From: Glandiceps talaboti
Lineage: Eukaryota; Hemichordata; Enteropneusta; Spengelidae
NCBI RefSeq assembly: GCF_964340395.1
Contig: NC_135557.1
Span: 19,152,225 to 19,216,224 of the forward strand
Direction of reading: 5' to 3'
Length of the DNA: 64,000 bases
Positions 26,501 to 41,496 of the stretch are shown here, one piece after another (within the stretch, counting starts at the first letter, position 1; the number at the start of each line of letters is the position of its first letter). The notes under the pieces are model-generated. The model had not been told where the DNA came from. It made no database searches and saw nothing but the letters and a program-made list of their open reading frames with translations. A program made the position numbers and the translations under genes.

Positions 26501-29500
26501 GTTATACATGTGATATCATTCAAACTTGGCACAAAGCCAAGTCAGCAGAGTCTGCACAGACATCATTTTGTCTTTAATTTCTGTTGGTTTGTCTGTGAAT
26601 ATCTGTAAAGAAAGTGTCGCAAAAAATGTACAATGCCAACTTCAGGACAGCATTTTCTTTACTACAAGAATGTTTCGTTTTTTGTTTTTTTTTCATATTA
26701 ACTAAATAATGAGAAACTGGGATGTTATTACCATGGCAGCGTTTTGTGGTTTGACAGTGAGTTTCAGTTCTGGTTTTCCATCAAACATGGCAGTTACGTG
26801 TACTTCTTCAGTTATACAGGCCACTTTACATTGCACCTAGAGGAAAGACAATGAACAAACAAACAAACAAACAAGGTGTCAAAGGTCATGTATTGATAAG
26901 TGTACTTCTTCATTTATACCATGATAGATCTTTGAGAGGACACTTCATGGACTATGGTTGTACAACCCACTTTAGAGTGCACCTAGAGGAAAGACAATGA
27001 ACAAATTAAACAAACACACAAGATGTCAAAGGTCACATCTATCTAAGGTGATAGTAGGAATGAAAGTGTAGGACCATGAACACCAAATAGACAGATACCA
27101 GTAACCATGGTTTGTAATGAGTCAAGACATGCTGGTTCCTAATGGTAAAAAACGACCATGTCACAACGCTTACAAGTACACGTTTCGCAAAAATTGCGTA
27201 AACAAAGACAGTAGGTTACCATGGAAATGAGAACAAGTGGAACAGTTTTATGTTTGTGATTCATTTTGATTATGTTGTATTTTCTTGTCATACAAAATTC
27301 TAAATAAAATACCTACAGTAAGGCTTGAAAGAGTTTGGTATTTGAATTGCGTATATGAGAAGTGATATTACTTTGCCATATGTATTCAAATTTGTGGCAA
27401 AAACTTGAAAAAGCCTAACTCATCAGGTCTAAACTTGAATAGATATGATAAACAGGATATACACATTGTGAATTCATTTGGCTTTATCGTCTAGACATCA
27501 AGTCATTATCTATGCATATATACATATTGGACACAGGTGTCCGTTCGTGTACATGTATTTTATGAATTTCAATCATCTTACCAGTTATTCAAATACTACT
27601 AATTAATATGCAGAGAAAAAACTATGCCATATAATCCAATCATCTTATATTCAAATACTACTAATTTATATGTAGAGAAAAAACTAGGCTATATAATTCA
27701 ATCATCTTATATTCAAATATAACTAATTTATATGCAGAGAAAATCTTCAGCTTAATACGTAGGTCTAAATGATGACCTGCAAGTGTATATTGTGTATTTA
27801 GTTTATCAATATCATCTAGACAGCTGAATTTTACACATACAGACATGAGATTGGTCTCACTTGGCATACAAATTTCATTTCATTCGATCATTAAAATTCT
27901 TCTTATTTAACCTGCACTAGCTGTAATCAACTGTAAAGTGTAATCAAGATACATCATGTTACTCCACCATCATCAGTCTCCACTCTGAGTGACAGGGGTT
28001 GACCAATGTGTGAGGGCGCCCTGTCAAGGCGTACCTTACAGACTACATGTATAGCTGTAACCAGAGTACTGTTTTTTCAGTCAAACAACCAACAATATAT
28101 TCACTGAAAATTCTTTTAAATACCAATAAATAGACATTGTTAATTAGAGGTCTATTTTACATTGTATCTATATATGTAGTATAGTTTAGTTGAAATTGTC
28201 ATTCATTGTGGAAGCTGATTTTTAGGTGACTATAGACCCCAAAAAATCAATTTGGATATATTGCACCGTACTATGTGTGTACTGCTACACAAACATATAG
28301 CATGTTTTGATATATTTCATGTTATCATTAAAGCGCAACAAATTAATATTCGACGAAAAACCTCCAATGCAGATAATTAGGTTTTAGTTGTGTGATTAGC
28401 TCAACTACATGGCTTAGACACCTGAACTCTATGCATGAGACAAAAGTGTCTGTCCACATGCATTTTAAACATCCATAATGTATATTCGTAACTGCTAATT
28501 AATATGCAAAGGAATTACCCTAGATTATCAAATCTTTGTTTTGTGTACATGGCTTAGACAGCTCAATTTTATGCATACAGAAACATGTACATGTACATGA
28601 GACACAGGTTTCTGTTGACATGCGTTTCGGTGCAATACTCCACTGAATATTCAAATACAACTAATTAATATGCAAAGAAATAGCCCTAAATAATCAAAAG
28701 TGAGTTTTGTATACATGATAAGCAGCACATGTACATTGTGTATTCAGTTCAACTACATGTACATTGTACATGGCTTAGATGGTAGGCTTAGATGGCAGAA
28801 ATAATACTGCAGGCATACAGACACATCGGAAGCAGGTGTCTCATTACATGAATAGCACCTCACATTCAAAGATTAACCAATTATAAATGCAATGCAGTGT
28901 ATCTGATAATCAACTGTTCTAGACCTTGTATATTGATGAATACAAAGTACGTACAGTCTGACCTCTGTGTGTGGTTAACCACAAATGTAGTGTAATCTAT
29001 ACATAGACACGTGGCACACTGGAACAGGTATATATTACATAAACACTTTTCAAGATAAAATATACATGGTCCAATAAAGTTATATATAGCTGATGTTTCT
29101 GGAATAATCCATCAATTAGCTAAAGCCAAACACTACTGGAAGTGTGGGATTTTATGATTAGAATGGAATAAAGGTGATGTCAAGTATTCGCTGCAGTTAG
29201 AATCACTTCCAAAATGGAACAAAACAACCTAGATGATAGGGAATCAATCAAATTGCTTATTTTTACATATGTATGCAGTGTTCCCCAAATTCACAAACCC
29301 GTGCATCACATTATTTTCTAAATTTAAAATCAAATTTACTTCACACACATATCACATCAAAACACCCAACCAACAATCCTGCTTTCCCAGTCTCCAAATT
29401 ATTACTACTAAATTACAGTGTCTGTAGGTGTATTATCCCAAAACCACCTGTGTGTAGTTGGAAAGGTGGTAATAAAGTTTTAACGTTGACTATGGACTTG

Positions 29501-30127
29501 TCGACTTTTTTTTTTTTTTTATCACATACAGGTTTGATTTTAATTTCAACACTGAACTATACATGGAGACAAAACTAACTGTTAGTGTTATGTATCAGTG
29601 CACATACTTTATAATTTATTTTCAAAACTATCCATTGAGACAAAACTAACATTTAGTGTGAGTGTGCATACTTCATATTTTCATATAATATATATATGCA
29701 CACAAACGATACATACATTGCAGACACAAAACTCTCTGGTAGTCTGCACCTATTTACATGTATTTCCCAATACTAAATATCCAAACAAACTATCCATGGA
29801 GATAAAACTGTCTGTCAGCAAGTGTATTTTAATAGTTTCATTTTTCTTCTGTCTACAGATAATCAGGGTTAGACTGGCATGAAACACAAATACGAAACAT
29901 ATGGGGTGTCTACGTTAACTATTGAATTGAGAGAAATCAATTGAACAAACTAAGTCTGTATAGACATCATGTGGGTGAGTGTAACATATGTGTACATGTA
30001 TGTTCAGGTCAAAAAAGGAGGCATGTCACAGTTGTGCCTACGTGGACAAAATATATTACATTAGGCAAAAAAAAGAAAGAAATGTTTCTGGTCAGTGTGC
30101 ACATCACTTAAATACCCTGGTGTCGGT

Positions 30128-30199
<72 letters not shown>

Positions 30200-33100
30200 G
30201 TCCAGCCCATGCAGTCTGCAGATCCATGGGGAAACACAAAAATAACCCTTCCTACTTCACTGAAGACAACTGCAGAGCCAATCATGAACAAGCATTTGTT
30301 ATGTTTTAGAAAGCTTTGAATAGCATAAATAACCAATTTAATTTTATAGATTTCCAACAGATTTCTAATGAATATTGTAAATCCCAAATTTCTCAATCGA
30401 TACAATTTAAATTAACATTCTCCTATCCAACAGAGGATGATATCTATGAAATACTTGTGAAATAAATGTATAAGTAAAGTGTAATAACAGAAGTATGGAT
30501 ATGAGGACTCCCCAAATTATGGATATATGGGGACCCCCAAATTATGGATATATGAGGACTTCACAAATTATGGATATATGAGGACTCCCCAAATTATGGA
30601 TATATGAGGACCCCCGTGGACATGAGGTATCCCAAAAAAGTATGGACATGGACTCCCCAAATTAAGGACATGATGACTACCAAAAAGTCATCAAATTTTG
30701 CTGACAATGTCCAACTTTACACTCTACTATAGTACTAATACTATTACATTATCATAGACATATGTGGTCCCGTCAATCTTGAGTTTATCAAACGATAGAA
30801 AGGCTCTTTTATTCTGTTCGCGTGCCGTTACTAAGTGACGACCAAGTTTACGTCTGACGTCTCTCACTCTCTTAGTAAAATCCTCTGTAATTTTAAAGCC
30901 TGTGCCCTTCAAGTTCTTAGCAGCTTCGAAAACACACCTCCGTTGCTGGAAACGTGTAAACTTGGCAATTATTGGCTGTGGACGCGTGCGAGCATTTGAC
31001 AGTCGGTGTACCCGATCGAATTCAATAGTATCACCATCGATACCAAGTTTGTTTGTGATAAGAGATTTCACCTTTGTTTCTGTTTGTTCCCAGGTTTCGT
31101 TTTCATCTTGTTCCAAACCTTTGAATATTAAATTATCTCGTTTCATCTGGCTTTTCATGGCGTCTAGTTCGCTTGTTAAATTACTTATATGATCATTTAG
31201 GACCTTGTTTTCTTCGGCGAGACGGGCGGTATCCTCACGTGCATCTAAGAGTTCTTCTTTCACATTTCGTATGTCAGCTGCAAGATCGTCAATCTTTGTG
31301 TTTAGATCACCTGCCATTTTATCCATTTTTCTGCTCAGGTCACCTTTTAGGTTACGTAACTCGCGAATAACATCAGCAAGCTCATAATTCTCGTTATCCG
31401 ACAGAGTATTCGAAGCAAACAGAGTAGTTTGTCTTGTTCGTCTTTTCTCCGGGTGTTGTTTACTGTTTTGGTTTGGACCCGGGTTTCTTTCCACATCTCC
31501 TGACATCAAAATCATACTAATTAGGGCTAACCTTAGAATTAGACTCATCCCATTACCGTTGACATGTAGTCCACAATGCACTTTGCCTGTTGCACTGGTA
31601 GGGTGGTTGAATGTACCAATTCTTGTCCTCCATACTTCAATAGAGATACCCATGACCTAAATTTCCCTCAAGGGGGTACAGGTATACTTTGTGGTTATCA
31701 CACTCTGCAAATTTGCAGTGTCCTCCGTTGTAATTCATCAAAATTCGTAAAAGTTTCGGAGCGCGGTTAGCCAGTATGCGTTCCAATCGACGCCCTGTAT
31801 TACTTATGTCATCTCGAAAGGTTGACACTCTCAGAAAACTTAGTAGATATATATTTTATGCCACTAAACTTAGAAAAGATAATACTAGAATCTCTGAAAC
31901 TCAAACGGCCTGATGTTGTCTGGTGATCCGTTCATTTTTGTATATTTAAAGTTTGTATTTTTTGGCCGGTGGCCAACAATACTGAATAAACCATTGATTG
32001 ATTGATACTAATACTATTGACAAAATCCATGTTGGATTTACATGTATTTATGGTGTAAAGATATAATCAACACATTTTGGTAGAAGCAATGTCACACACA
32101 CACACACACACACAAACTTCAAAGGTTTTATGTACACCACATTACGATGAGATTGGTTTTACCATTTCTTCTAAAACACTACATTATACAAATACAAGGA
32201 GAAATATGACAACAGGACACAGTTTTACAATTGATAATAAATAATAACACCTTATGATAACTGTGTTTACTATGATAACTGGTAACGGTTCTAACATTCA
32301 TGTAAACTAACACTTTGCGGTAACTATGTGTACTATGACGCAGTACAGTGCTACCATTACTAGTTGTAAAATAACACATCATAACTTTAACTTTGAGTGA
32401 TAATGGGGAACAGTTCCACAATTTGTTGTAAATTGACACATGACAACTACATCTATCACTACATAATGGGACATAGTGCTATGATTTGTTGTAAAATGAC
32501 ACATGACAACTACATGTACGTGTACCATGATAACGGGATACACTGTGTGCTATTTGTAGCTAGACAGAACAAAGAGAGTACGACAAAAGCATGGGGTGTA
32601 ATACATCAGAGTTCGGTCATTGCTATGACAAAAGATTGACATGTACAACATAGTTTGGCAACTAGAGGCGATATTTGAAAGCATGACATTTTAATAAGGA
32701 CTTTTGGCCAAAAATGTTAATTTTCTTTAATCTCATGCCCTCGTTAAACACTTCTTCATAAAAAAAAAACAGTTTCAAAGTGGATATCTGGCGTCTGGAA
32801 TATTACTACACATTCTGAAGTATTACAAGTGAAGACAAACATAAATTTACAACAAAAATGACAATGTAGATGGTGTCAATGTTTGACGTGGCGTAACTAT
32901 GCAGTTGACAATTTTCTAGTTCAATCTTGTTTTCTCTGTTTTGCTTTCACTAACTATTAAAATGGTGGTAGTAGTAGCACTGGATATGAAATATTCATGT
33001 GTTGTCATCTACCTTCTTAAAAACATGAATGGCACATATTTTTACGATAATGCCTCATACTAAATGCATTTAAATTTAAATTGCAAGGAAATTCAAAAAG

Positions 33101-36100
33101 CAAAAATGATTTTGAGTAGTAATGATAGAACTATTTGAAAAAAACGCATTTTTATAAAGTTAACATAAATGTCCTTGCAGCTAGTCAAGACAAAACTATT
33201 TTTCTTTCCTTTCCTTCTATCCTTTTTCTGCTAAATCGTTCAGCTTTTGTGTTCTTTTTCCCTTGAGTTTTTCTTTCTATTTTTGGCAAAATGAGCAAAG
33301 CAAAACTTTGGAAAATGGTCAACTGGATGTGCAACATGCTACACACTGGGTGAGTGAGATGTGATGAAAAAAAAAATTAAGATGTGATGAAAAAACAAAA
33401 TTCAAACAAAATTTTCTTGAACCAAAAAAATACTTGCACATATTGAAGGGTGACATCAAAACAACAACAAAATACTCAATACGTGTTAACAAACCTGCAT
33501 TCTAATCTGTATCCATGGAAATATGCAAATGAGTAAACAAGGCAAGAAATATTAAATCATTACAGGGTGAGGTAAGTGGCAACAAACACTCACTCAGGTG
33601 AAAGTTCAAAGGTGAAGGAGCAAATAAATTCATTGTGCAAATCAAATCAGGATGCTGGCAATTGCATAAAGAAATGTGAATAAATTTTTTTTTAGAAATA
33701 TATCATGCATTCAACTGCGTGAAACTAAGTTTTCACTTCTTGTGGAAGAAAACGTCCATATTTTTTTTATATTTTGACCACTGGATTATTTTGAACACAA
33801 ACCTCAATATATATTTGGAACATATTTGAAATTATTATGTCTCTTAATCTTCATAACCTTTCCTAATTGTAAAATAAAACTATCTGTGACACTGTGATAA
33901 TATTTCAATACCATTCACAATATATTGCAATGTATTTGCAATTATTGTGCATTCTGCTTCTCACAAAATTTCAATTTCTAAAAAATGATTATTTTATGAA
34001 AGTATTTGGGATTTTTAGCAATTGTACATCTCAGTGATTGCAGGCTACATAACGTCAAACAGGAGCTATTCTCTATACCTACCAATACATCTATTAAAAC
34101 ATGATTTCATGAACATTTCCAGCAATTTTATTGGGATCATATGAGGAGAAAGTATAGACCCATGTCCACTCACATTTGATGTTACAAATAAAATGCATGT
34201 TGGTGATTTTCCACTGATTCCTGTCATTACCCAGTACACCCTCTGAACCCAACAAATTTGGTGGTCACCATTTGTTTTGGTACATACTTTTAACAACTAT
34301 TCATTCATTTTAAGTTCAGCATAGGTGTAAATTAACTCCAATAATTACCCTGGTATAAATGTGTACTTCAACAATTTCTTGCACGATTGATACGAAATCA
34401 TCTGCATGGACAAAGTATAAATCTTAAGTCTTTGATGATCACATGTTCAATCACATGTGACTATCATGTGACACTCACCTGACCTGCAAGTTTTCCAACA
34501 TGGACATCACATGTCGATAGTTTGACACTGGCTGATGTCTGTTGAGTTGCAAAAATAACAAAGACCACATTGCTGGTATCCACAAAGCAAGTTACCGTCT
34601 GAAAAAAAAAGTACAGGATATGAGATTTAGTGAGACTCATGAGGTATTCTGCTTGTACATGTATATATACCCAGAAGATGAAATTTGCATATATCATAAT
34701 TTCATAACAATAATGGCTGTGCAGGAGTGTGAGCATGATTATTCATCTATTGACTTGTAGTGACATGGCTTCTCAGTCCTATTTACACAATGTGGCTTAA
34801 TTTCAGATGAAAACATCATGTTGTTTTTTTGTGTTCATACCTACAATTTACATGGAGGGGACAAAAATGTACATGTACATGCAACAATTTGAAAATATTG
34901 TCAAAAGTGGATCGTAGACCAGTTTCCTTCGAATACAGCATCTGTGGCTGTGTAAATGGGAGAAAACGGAAAGATTCGAGTAATGACCAAAAAATGCAAC
35001 AATTCGAAAAAGCACATACTAAAAAGTTTAAACCAAGTCGTTATGTTTGCGTACTTGCAACAGTATCATTTTCAAATTGTTTTGTCTTCAGTGTTTCTAT
35101 GTATTTAGTCAAAACATATTTGCCAGCTGATTATGTAGACACATTGAGTTTCATACACATCAACACGGAAACGATAGTACTGAATTTAAGCAGTTTTCAT
35201 TTGAAAATGTTGTCATTTAAATGCAGCCTTAACTCGCTCACATTTTCCTTGGCTGGATGAAGAAAAATATTGGGGACTAACATCTAATTAGTGTATCTAT
35301 AATGTTTGGCTAATGGTGTCAATATTAGGACACCAACTCAGTAACAGTTACTGATATCATAAACACAGTCTGGATGAAAGGAAATGACTCACCAATGTGT
35401 CCCCTGGTCCTGCATCAGTTCTCATATCTGTTACTTTGGGTGGTAAACTGCCTGGTTTGATTCTGTCAAATGTTACTTGTACGGTACTCTGTAAAGAACC
35501 ATAAAATAAAAATAAAGTATTAGGTTAAATTCACTATGCCAAAGTTAATATTTACATTAATCTGAAAGACAACAAATTTTATAAGTCTGACATTATATTT
35601 AATTGCCACAAATATGTGGGGTTTTTTATTTAAATATTCTGGTTGCAGCTAGTAAAACGTTAACTTTAAATACTTCAATCTATTTTATAATTTTTATTGC
35701 AAAAACATATATATTTACATATAACTGTGTATATATAAAGGGGTAATGAAACTTACACCCACCATGTCAAAAATGAGTTGTTTTTTATATATTTATTTAT
35801 GTGCACTCTTGTACAAAATTTCTTAAATTCCTCAAATTGCAGTATTTTTTGTAATCTATACAGGAGGACGTCTAACATGTCATTCACACGTAGGGTGTAT
35901 TGCACATGAATGTAGAATGTTGACATTGCGTAAAAAGTTACATTGCATTGATACCAAACACAGTGCCATGTCCTTCACGTAGATGTCATTCCACATATTT
36001 GTAGGGCGCCCTCTATAGATCATGTTGAGAAATGACCTTCCTTGGAACGGGTGAATTAATTTCTATTATGTACTACACAAACTCAAGATCACAAGACTAA

Positions 36101-39100
36101 AATAACAGATGGTTGTCAAGCCAACAAAATGTAATCTGTCCTTGGAACAGTCACGAAATAGATAATTATAGACTGTAGTCCATGAGACATTATTATACGA
36201 GATTTGGAAAAACAGAAAAGACAGATACTAGTACCAATTTGATTACTATTAATAGGATATCACATACACACAGACTGGGAAACAAGCATCCATATTGAAA
36301 ACAGTGTGCCCGCTAAGCCAATTTGATGCACCACTGACACACACAATTTCTAGTGTCGCACCATAATTTGGTGTTCTCCTATCTCTTACTATGTGGTGAC
36401 TCTCAAGAAATGCCAGTTTTTCTCATTTTGACTCACAACAAAATTTAGCTATCAATAGAGGGTACCCTGATTGGAAAGCATGTGTTTTAATAAAACATTG
36501 AGGCAGAGAAGTTCCAGTAAATCTAGTACATCAATATCACATTAGGATATATAATACACATATACGGGGTAAGCCTCCATATTGGAAAGTTTTCATAATG
36601 CTTAGAGGCAGCAAACTGTAATAGTTCAATTGCTCGTCCTCTGTATTTGATCAAAACACACTTTGAATTTAAAATAATCAGTCTGTTGGTGTATGAAATA
36701 AAAAATACCAGTCCAATGTAACTATATTTTACTGTCCTATTGAGACTTGTAACCATTAATATATGTGTATTCTCCAAAAATACTCTGATCCCATTATTAA
36801 ACACTTCCATCAGTTCAGTTAAAAGGTACCAATAAATGATTGTTGCATGTGTTTGACCTGAATAGGTGAAGTTACCCATTATGTTTTTATAACCCTTGGA
36901 CATAGCAACAATAACTATTTATTAGCATTGTGACCTTTGTTTACTTAAGATCACAATATATTTCATTGCTTAGGCAAGGCTCAAACTTAAAAATAGTCTC
37001 ATGTCCACAGACCACCAATCCTTGTCATGGGGCTACCATAGTTTGCAGCTGGTAGCTCAGTCAGGCTGCCACTGATTATGTGATGAAGATGGAAGACTTT
37101 TTACATGAAAGTATTTTAATAACACACATATTTCCAATAGAGGAAATCTGTTTTCAGTTCAGGAATATGGGACTACAGGTTGTGGGCCAATTTTCGGAAA
37201 TAGGTAGCCCGCTAGGACTATCAAAGAAAAAGGTTAATTTTGAGCCCTGATATTAGGTATAGACAATAGATAGGTAAGAATCAGCTACCCTTCCTTGTTA
37301 TTAAGGATCACACCAACATTATTGTAATTATCGGATAATTAAATGTCAGAGATTATCTAGTGCCTTGAAACGATCAATTTGTATACACAGTATATTGAAA
37401 GGTTTACGTTTGTGAATTTACAGTATGATCCTAGTCAGTATTAGGTACACTAATGATAGTCAAAATTTGTTGTTGTAAGTCAAAATGATAAAAACTGAAA
37501 TTTCTTGTGAGTCAGCACATAGTAAGAGATAGGGGAACACCAAATTTGGTGTGTCACTAGAAATTGTGGCATGTCAAATTGGCTTAGAAGTACACTGATC
37601 CTAGTAACGACAATCCTTACGTCTTCAAATGAAAATTTATCTATGTTAGTAAACTATCAATTTGAACTTTTGTTCCAAACACAATATTGAAAACTGTATC
37701 TGAAATTTTCATCTGTACATTTTATACTGACTTTTTGTCAACAGATTCACACTATTCTGAACACTGGGAGCACAAAAATTGTCATTTAATTAGTCATTCA
37801 GTTTGCTGACCCAAATATAAATGATTACTGACAATATGTTTGCTAATAGTAACAGTACATGTAATTGTAAGTAGAATGGCATAACTATGCAAATCGGCAT
37901 ACATGTATAAAACAAAAAGTACGATAAACATGAAAAATGTCCATATCTGACCTTCCTCATTTACTGGTTAAAATGGTCTAAACAATTTACATTTACTGTT
38001 TACACATGGACATCAAGTTAGTGTACATTCAATGACTAGTGAACCAGTAATTCAGTGTACTTAATGAGAAGCATCACAACATAGCTGTATTTTTTCAAAG
38101 TGAAAAATTAACCAAAAATATCAAATATTGGCAGCTTCTTGGACTTTACTTATCTACACCACCAGCATAATTTTTTTGTAAAATTTACATTTCCACTATT
38201 ATTTTATTAAAGCAGTACTATTTTTAGTATATTGGTAGGTACATAGTTCAACTATACTTTGTAATATGAACACCTACATATACATCAATTATTAAAATTA
38301 TGAAATTTGAGACAACGAATCAGACAATGGATAGAATTATTTCATATTGAGGAAATGCGTATCTACTTAATATCATACATAGATCATATATCAATATTTA
38401 TATTTCATAATAAAATGAGTCGATGACTCAAAAATTTCACATAAAAAAATATATTTTATAACTAAAATAATACTTGACAATGTTCAACAGGTTGTAAACA
38501 AATTTCAAAATACTATTCTGATAATATAATTAAGCAAACAAATTCAACAGAGATTGTGTGTTGTTGTTTTTTTAAGGTCTGGAGAATCAAGGTAAACATA
38601 ATGAGGGAAATCAATGGTCACATATGCAGATTGCGATACTTTGCATTATGGGTAATTCCAGTGAAATATTCTGCAAATATATATGATTTTATTATTTTTC
38701 AACTTTACTAAAAGCAGTATACATAATTTGTGAGTAGAACAAGTAGTATAGATATTTTTACAACCCTGCACAGCATAATTTACCACTTAAGCTAGGAAAA
38801 AAAATACAAACACATTTAGCTTTACCATATTTGCATTATAACTTGCAATGTTTGAAGTATACACACAATTTACTACCTGGAACATTACAGTCGTCTGTTT
38901 CAAGTTACCCTTCAAAGGCTCTGTGTAATACAACCACACAGAAACTAATATGAGACTGACATAGCACAGTACAATATAGTTACTATGGAATGGTAAATGG
39001 AAACGAATGCGACGTTTCGATCCATTTTGATCTGTCAGTTCAGAGAGAAACATTAAAGCTGAATATTAATTAAATCATTATGTGATCAAGGTCCGTAGTA

Positions 39101-41398
39101 GACGGATCGAAACATCACATTAGTTTCCAATTTACGCTTCCAATGTAACTATATTGTACTGTACTATATATCCTCTGAATCTGACATACTTCATGACAGC
39201 AAGATTAAATGAATGTATTTTTTGTGATATTTTGTCTCAACGAAATGAACTCAACAGCTACCATGCGGCCATCAGATTTTGGCATCCACATGTCTGCGTC
39301 TAGTTGCAGTACACTTAAATGGTTTATGTTTTATTATTACTAAGTAGGTCTATTTATTCCTTATTCGGAGGTCATCGGCCCAAAGATACTATTACCGCCC
39401 AGGGCACTTACCCGAGGAATTACGGTACTTCATAATATACAAAATGTAGCAAGAAACTGCCATCTTGCTGTAGAATAATACCCAGTTTCTTATTAGCTTC
39501 TGAGTGGTTGCATCAAGCAGATCCATTCGATGGTACTTTGAAATGGGTTGTAATATTCATTTGCTGGTAGATTATACACACAAAACAGTTGCAAGTTTTA
39601 TTAATAACATCATTGTTGGTTTAATAAAATTGCTTTTCAAATTTCTTGACTCCTACATTTAACCTCAGTACCAAATAATAAATTACGCAAATATTAATCA
39701 TAAAATGTGGGAAATGTAGTCATCACAAATGTTTTAATAATAATATAATTTACATGATAACATTTGTGTTTACTATATCAATGGCAATAATTCATATCGG
39801 GCCAAATAAAAAAAATTGTGTGTTTTTCCGATAACCCGACCAACCCTAGTTTACACCCCCGACTCTAAACATTTTTTACATGCAAAAAGGTAAAATGGTA
39901 ACAATTTATTTCTATTTTGGTGTACATTTTCATGTCTTTGCCTCATCTGTGGTCACTCTTTTCTAAAAAATCATATTCCAGAGAGAAACCAGGTCTTTTT
40001 AGACTCTAAAAGTACAGTCTGTATAACGTGTTCATCTACTTAACTTATAATTGTCTTCATTTACTTCTTTTACACTTCATCAAACTCTCACAGAAGTATT
40101 GTGACCGACGTGTATCTTATCTTAGGGTCGAAGTAATTTTTAAAATATAAAATTAAAACAAAATAAAATTCCGACCTACCTACCCTATTTTCTGAAGTCA
40201 TGTTATCACAAACAAACATTTTTTTAGTAAACTTTTGTTGCAGTTACAAAATAGAAAATTAATAATTCAATTTATTTATTGTACGGATACATTTCAACCT
40301 TTGTCAATATTCATGATTGAATAATTCAGGTATATGAAATTATGAAAAAAAAAAGAAATGTAAAATTTGTTACAGTGAATGGATTTGTTCTGAGTACTGA
40401 TAACACAAATAATGGATATATAAAGTCATTAAAATTAATGTTCATATCTGTGAAATATTACGTCTATAAAAATGAGGTATTGACAAATTTAATTTCTAGA
40501 GTTCCAACATATATAAGTCCCATGAATTTCCTGTGGTCTGGAAAAAATTCTATGTGATGGTAGCCCGGCTTTAGGTCAAACTTTAAGCATAAAAACACCC
40601 AGCCTGGTGGCAACGTGATCAAGCAATGTAATTAACAGCTTGTTGGTGTAAGTTTGTGTATGTAGTCATAAGTGCAATCAGAACCTAACTTATTATATGA
40701 AGCATAATATTGAACATCTCATTAATTATGATGGTTTGAAATATGAATATTTAATATCATATCTTTGATAGTATATATAACTATGTCACAGGTGGTGACT
40801 TTTATCATGCCAGCGATGGGTTATTAATAACTATGTGCATATGAATTATTATGAAGTAGGACTGGCATTGTACAATCTGTGGCTATGATTGTTAAATTTT
40901 GATGGCTATATAAAATACCTTTAAGTTATGTAGAGTGAGTTGGCCTCCACAAAAAGATGTGTGTGGGTGGGGGTGGGTGTGTCATGTGTATGAATTAGGT
41001 TGATTATCACTGTACCAGTATGTGGCAATGCATGAACGTTGGATTTTGATGGCAACATAGAATACAAAATAGTGACTGTATTACAGTGTTCTGCCCACAA
41101 TAACGTAATTCATATTACATTTATGTATCCATATCTCTATATCAGATATGCATAATTTATAATAGTTTTAATGTCATTGTATCAAATTATAGAAGTGAAT
41201 GTTGCATTTTGAAGGCCAGTGAACATGTACACTTAGAGATTAGAGTGGTAGTGACTCCAGTATGGGTGTGTATGTGTTTCTACATGTATATGCAAGTGTG
41301 AATGTATATTAGTGCCTTTGTCTGTCTACCTACCTACCTACCTACATGTACCTGCCTGCCTATGTGTGTGTGTGTGTGCATATGTATGTGTGTGTGTA

Positions 41399-41437
<39 letters not shown>

Positions 41438-41454
41438 ATGTATGTATGTATGTA

Positions 41455-41496
<42 letters not shown>

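Larger units (their letters stand above)
26837..34478 (-). other. Intron 3 (7.6 kb)
   Basis: Runs from a GTGAGT donor to a TTTCCTCTAG acceptor. It contains the inverted LINE at 30746-32005, a (GT)n tract, diverged tandem repeats at 29.5-29.9, 30.5-30.7 and 32.2-32.5 kb, dispersed repeats at 27.5-27.8 and 28.4-28.7 kb, and a partial copy of exon 4 next to the acceptor. The stretch 32.65-34.4 kb is AT-rich with nothing recognised apart from a half-site array at 33.6 kb. Confidence 0.85.

Noticed and set aside
31637-31828. 63-codon minus-strand frame upstream of ORF1
   Set aside because: It overlaps the LINE 5' region and the ORF1 start in another frame, and has no motif; the stretch spans or borders the inversion junction.
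34829-35260. 143-codon plus-strand frame in intron 2
   Set aside because: No recognisable domain; low-complexity hydrophobic C-terminus; antisense within an intron.
36523-36903. 126-codon minus-strand frame
   Set aside because: Lies inside the inverted-repeat unit and shows no similarity to any transposase or domain I know.
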